In this document: positions 63,957 to 64,000 of the stretch, in pieces
How positions within the stretch are numbered: the stretch's first letter is position 1
Layout of the letters: every line of letters starts with the position of its first letter
DNA from: Clostridium sp.
GTDB taxonomy: Bacteria > Bacillota > Clostridia > Clostridiales > Clostridiaceae
Direction: 5' to 3'
Assembly (NCBI GenBank): GCA_029851835.1
Contig: JARKVD010000025.1
Coordinates: forward strand, 23,896 to 87,895
Length of the DNA stretch: 64,000 nucleotides
Notes under the pieces: model-generated
What the model was told of the DNA's origin: nothing
Seen by the model: only the letters and a program-made list of their open reading frames with translations
Database searches by the model: none
Translations under genes and position numbers: made by a program

Positions 63957-64000
63957 ACCTGGCAACCACCTACCCTCCCACACAGCTTCCCGTGCAGTAC
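63957..64000 (-). rRNA. 5S rRNA, 3' end (partial, runs off window)
   Basis: The minus strand reads TACTGCACGGGAAGCTGTGT, then GGGAGGGTAGGTGGTTGCCA followed by GGTC, matching the conserved 3' part of 5S rRNA (loop E, helix IV and closing helix). The gene continues beyond 64000. It implies a 16S-23S-5S operon on the minus strand followed by tRNA-Phe and tRNA-Cys. Confidence 0.9.

Overview
The window is AT-rich chromosomal DNA of an endospore-forming anaerobic Firmicute, most likely Clostridium sensu stricto. Evidence: several CotS-type coat proteins, SpmA/SpmB, an H-type SASP, the sigma-G inhibitor Gin, a YhcN-type spore lipoprotein, an [FeFe]-hydrogenase, T-box leaders, strong AGGAGG ribosome sites and TTG/GTG starts. 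No transposase, prophage, CRISPR array or plasmid gene is visible. Species was not determined.

Layout. 1-6.8 kb: spore-surface locus with three CotS-like kinase-fold proteins, a degenerate CotS paralogue, a small coiled-coil protein and two divergent GT4 glycosyltransferases. 7-14 kb: CNNM/CorC membrane protein, GDP-mannose enzymes, a hexapeptide acyltransferase and a group-B-like hydrogenase. 14-20 kb: LacI/CcpA-like regulator, ileS with its T-box, a metallo-beta-lactamase-fold protein and a FolT-like ECF component. 20-26.6 kb: SH3-NlpC/P60 wall hydrolase, a cold-shock gene with a structured leader, TPP riboswitch plus thiT, two exported proteins and a His-rich protein. 26.8-34 kb: the classic metG-tatD-yabE-rnmV-rsmA block (metG behind a T-box), then spmAB. 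34-42 kb: sspH-like, pepA, YitT, cardiolipin synthase, an RsgI-like anti-sigma protein, rluF and ispF. 42.5-48.4 kb: pyrBICFKDE operon. 48.9-51 kb: a HesB-like selenoprotein with an in-frame UGA, a YhaM-like HD protein and a DUF1836 protein. 51.8-62.3 kb: abrB, a second NlpC/P60 hydrolase, rsmI, trmN6, a PIN protein, a LysM protein, ricT-holB, darA, tmk, Lys/Orn/Arg decarboxylase and gin, an origin-proximal set in Bacillus. 62.6-64 kb: a degenerate M20-like protein, then tRNA-Cys, tRNA-Phe and the 3' end of a 5S rRNA gene, i.e. the tail of an rRNA operon.

The most unusual content is non-coding. A family of about ten dispersed intergenic repeats folds into two consecutive hairpins, with stem changes that compensate between copies; one copy lies inside the ileS T-box leader and one inside the loop of a terminator. 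Other signals are two intergenic sites with inverted DnaA-box pairs, a PyrR-like hairpin over the pyrB ribosome site, a long-range helix over the csp ribosome site, and a rod-shaped candidate small RNA with its own terminator.
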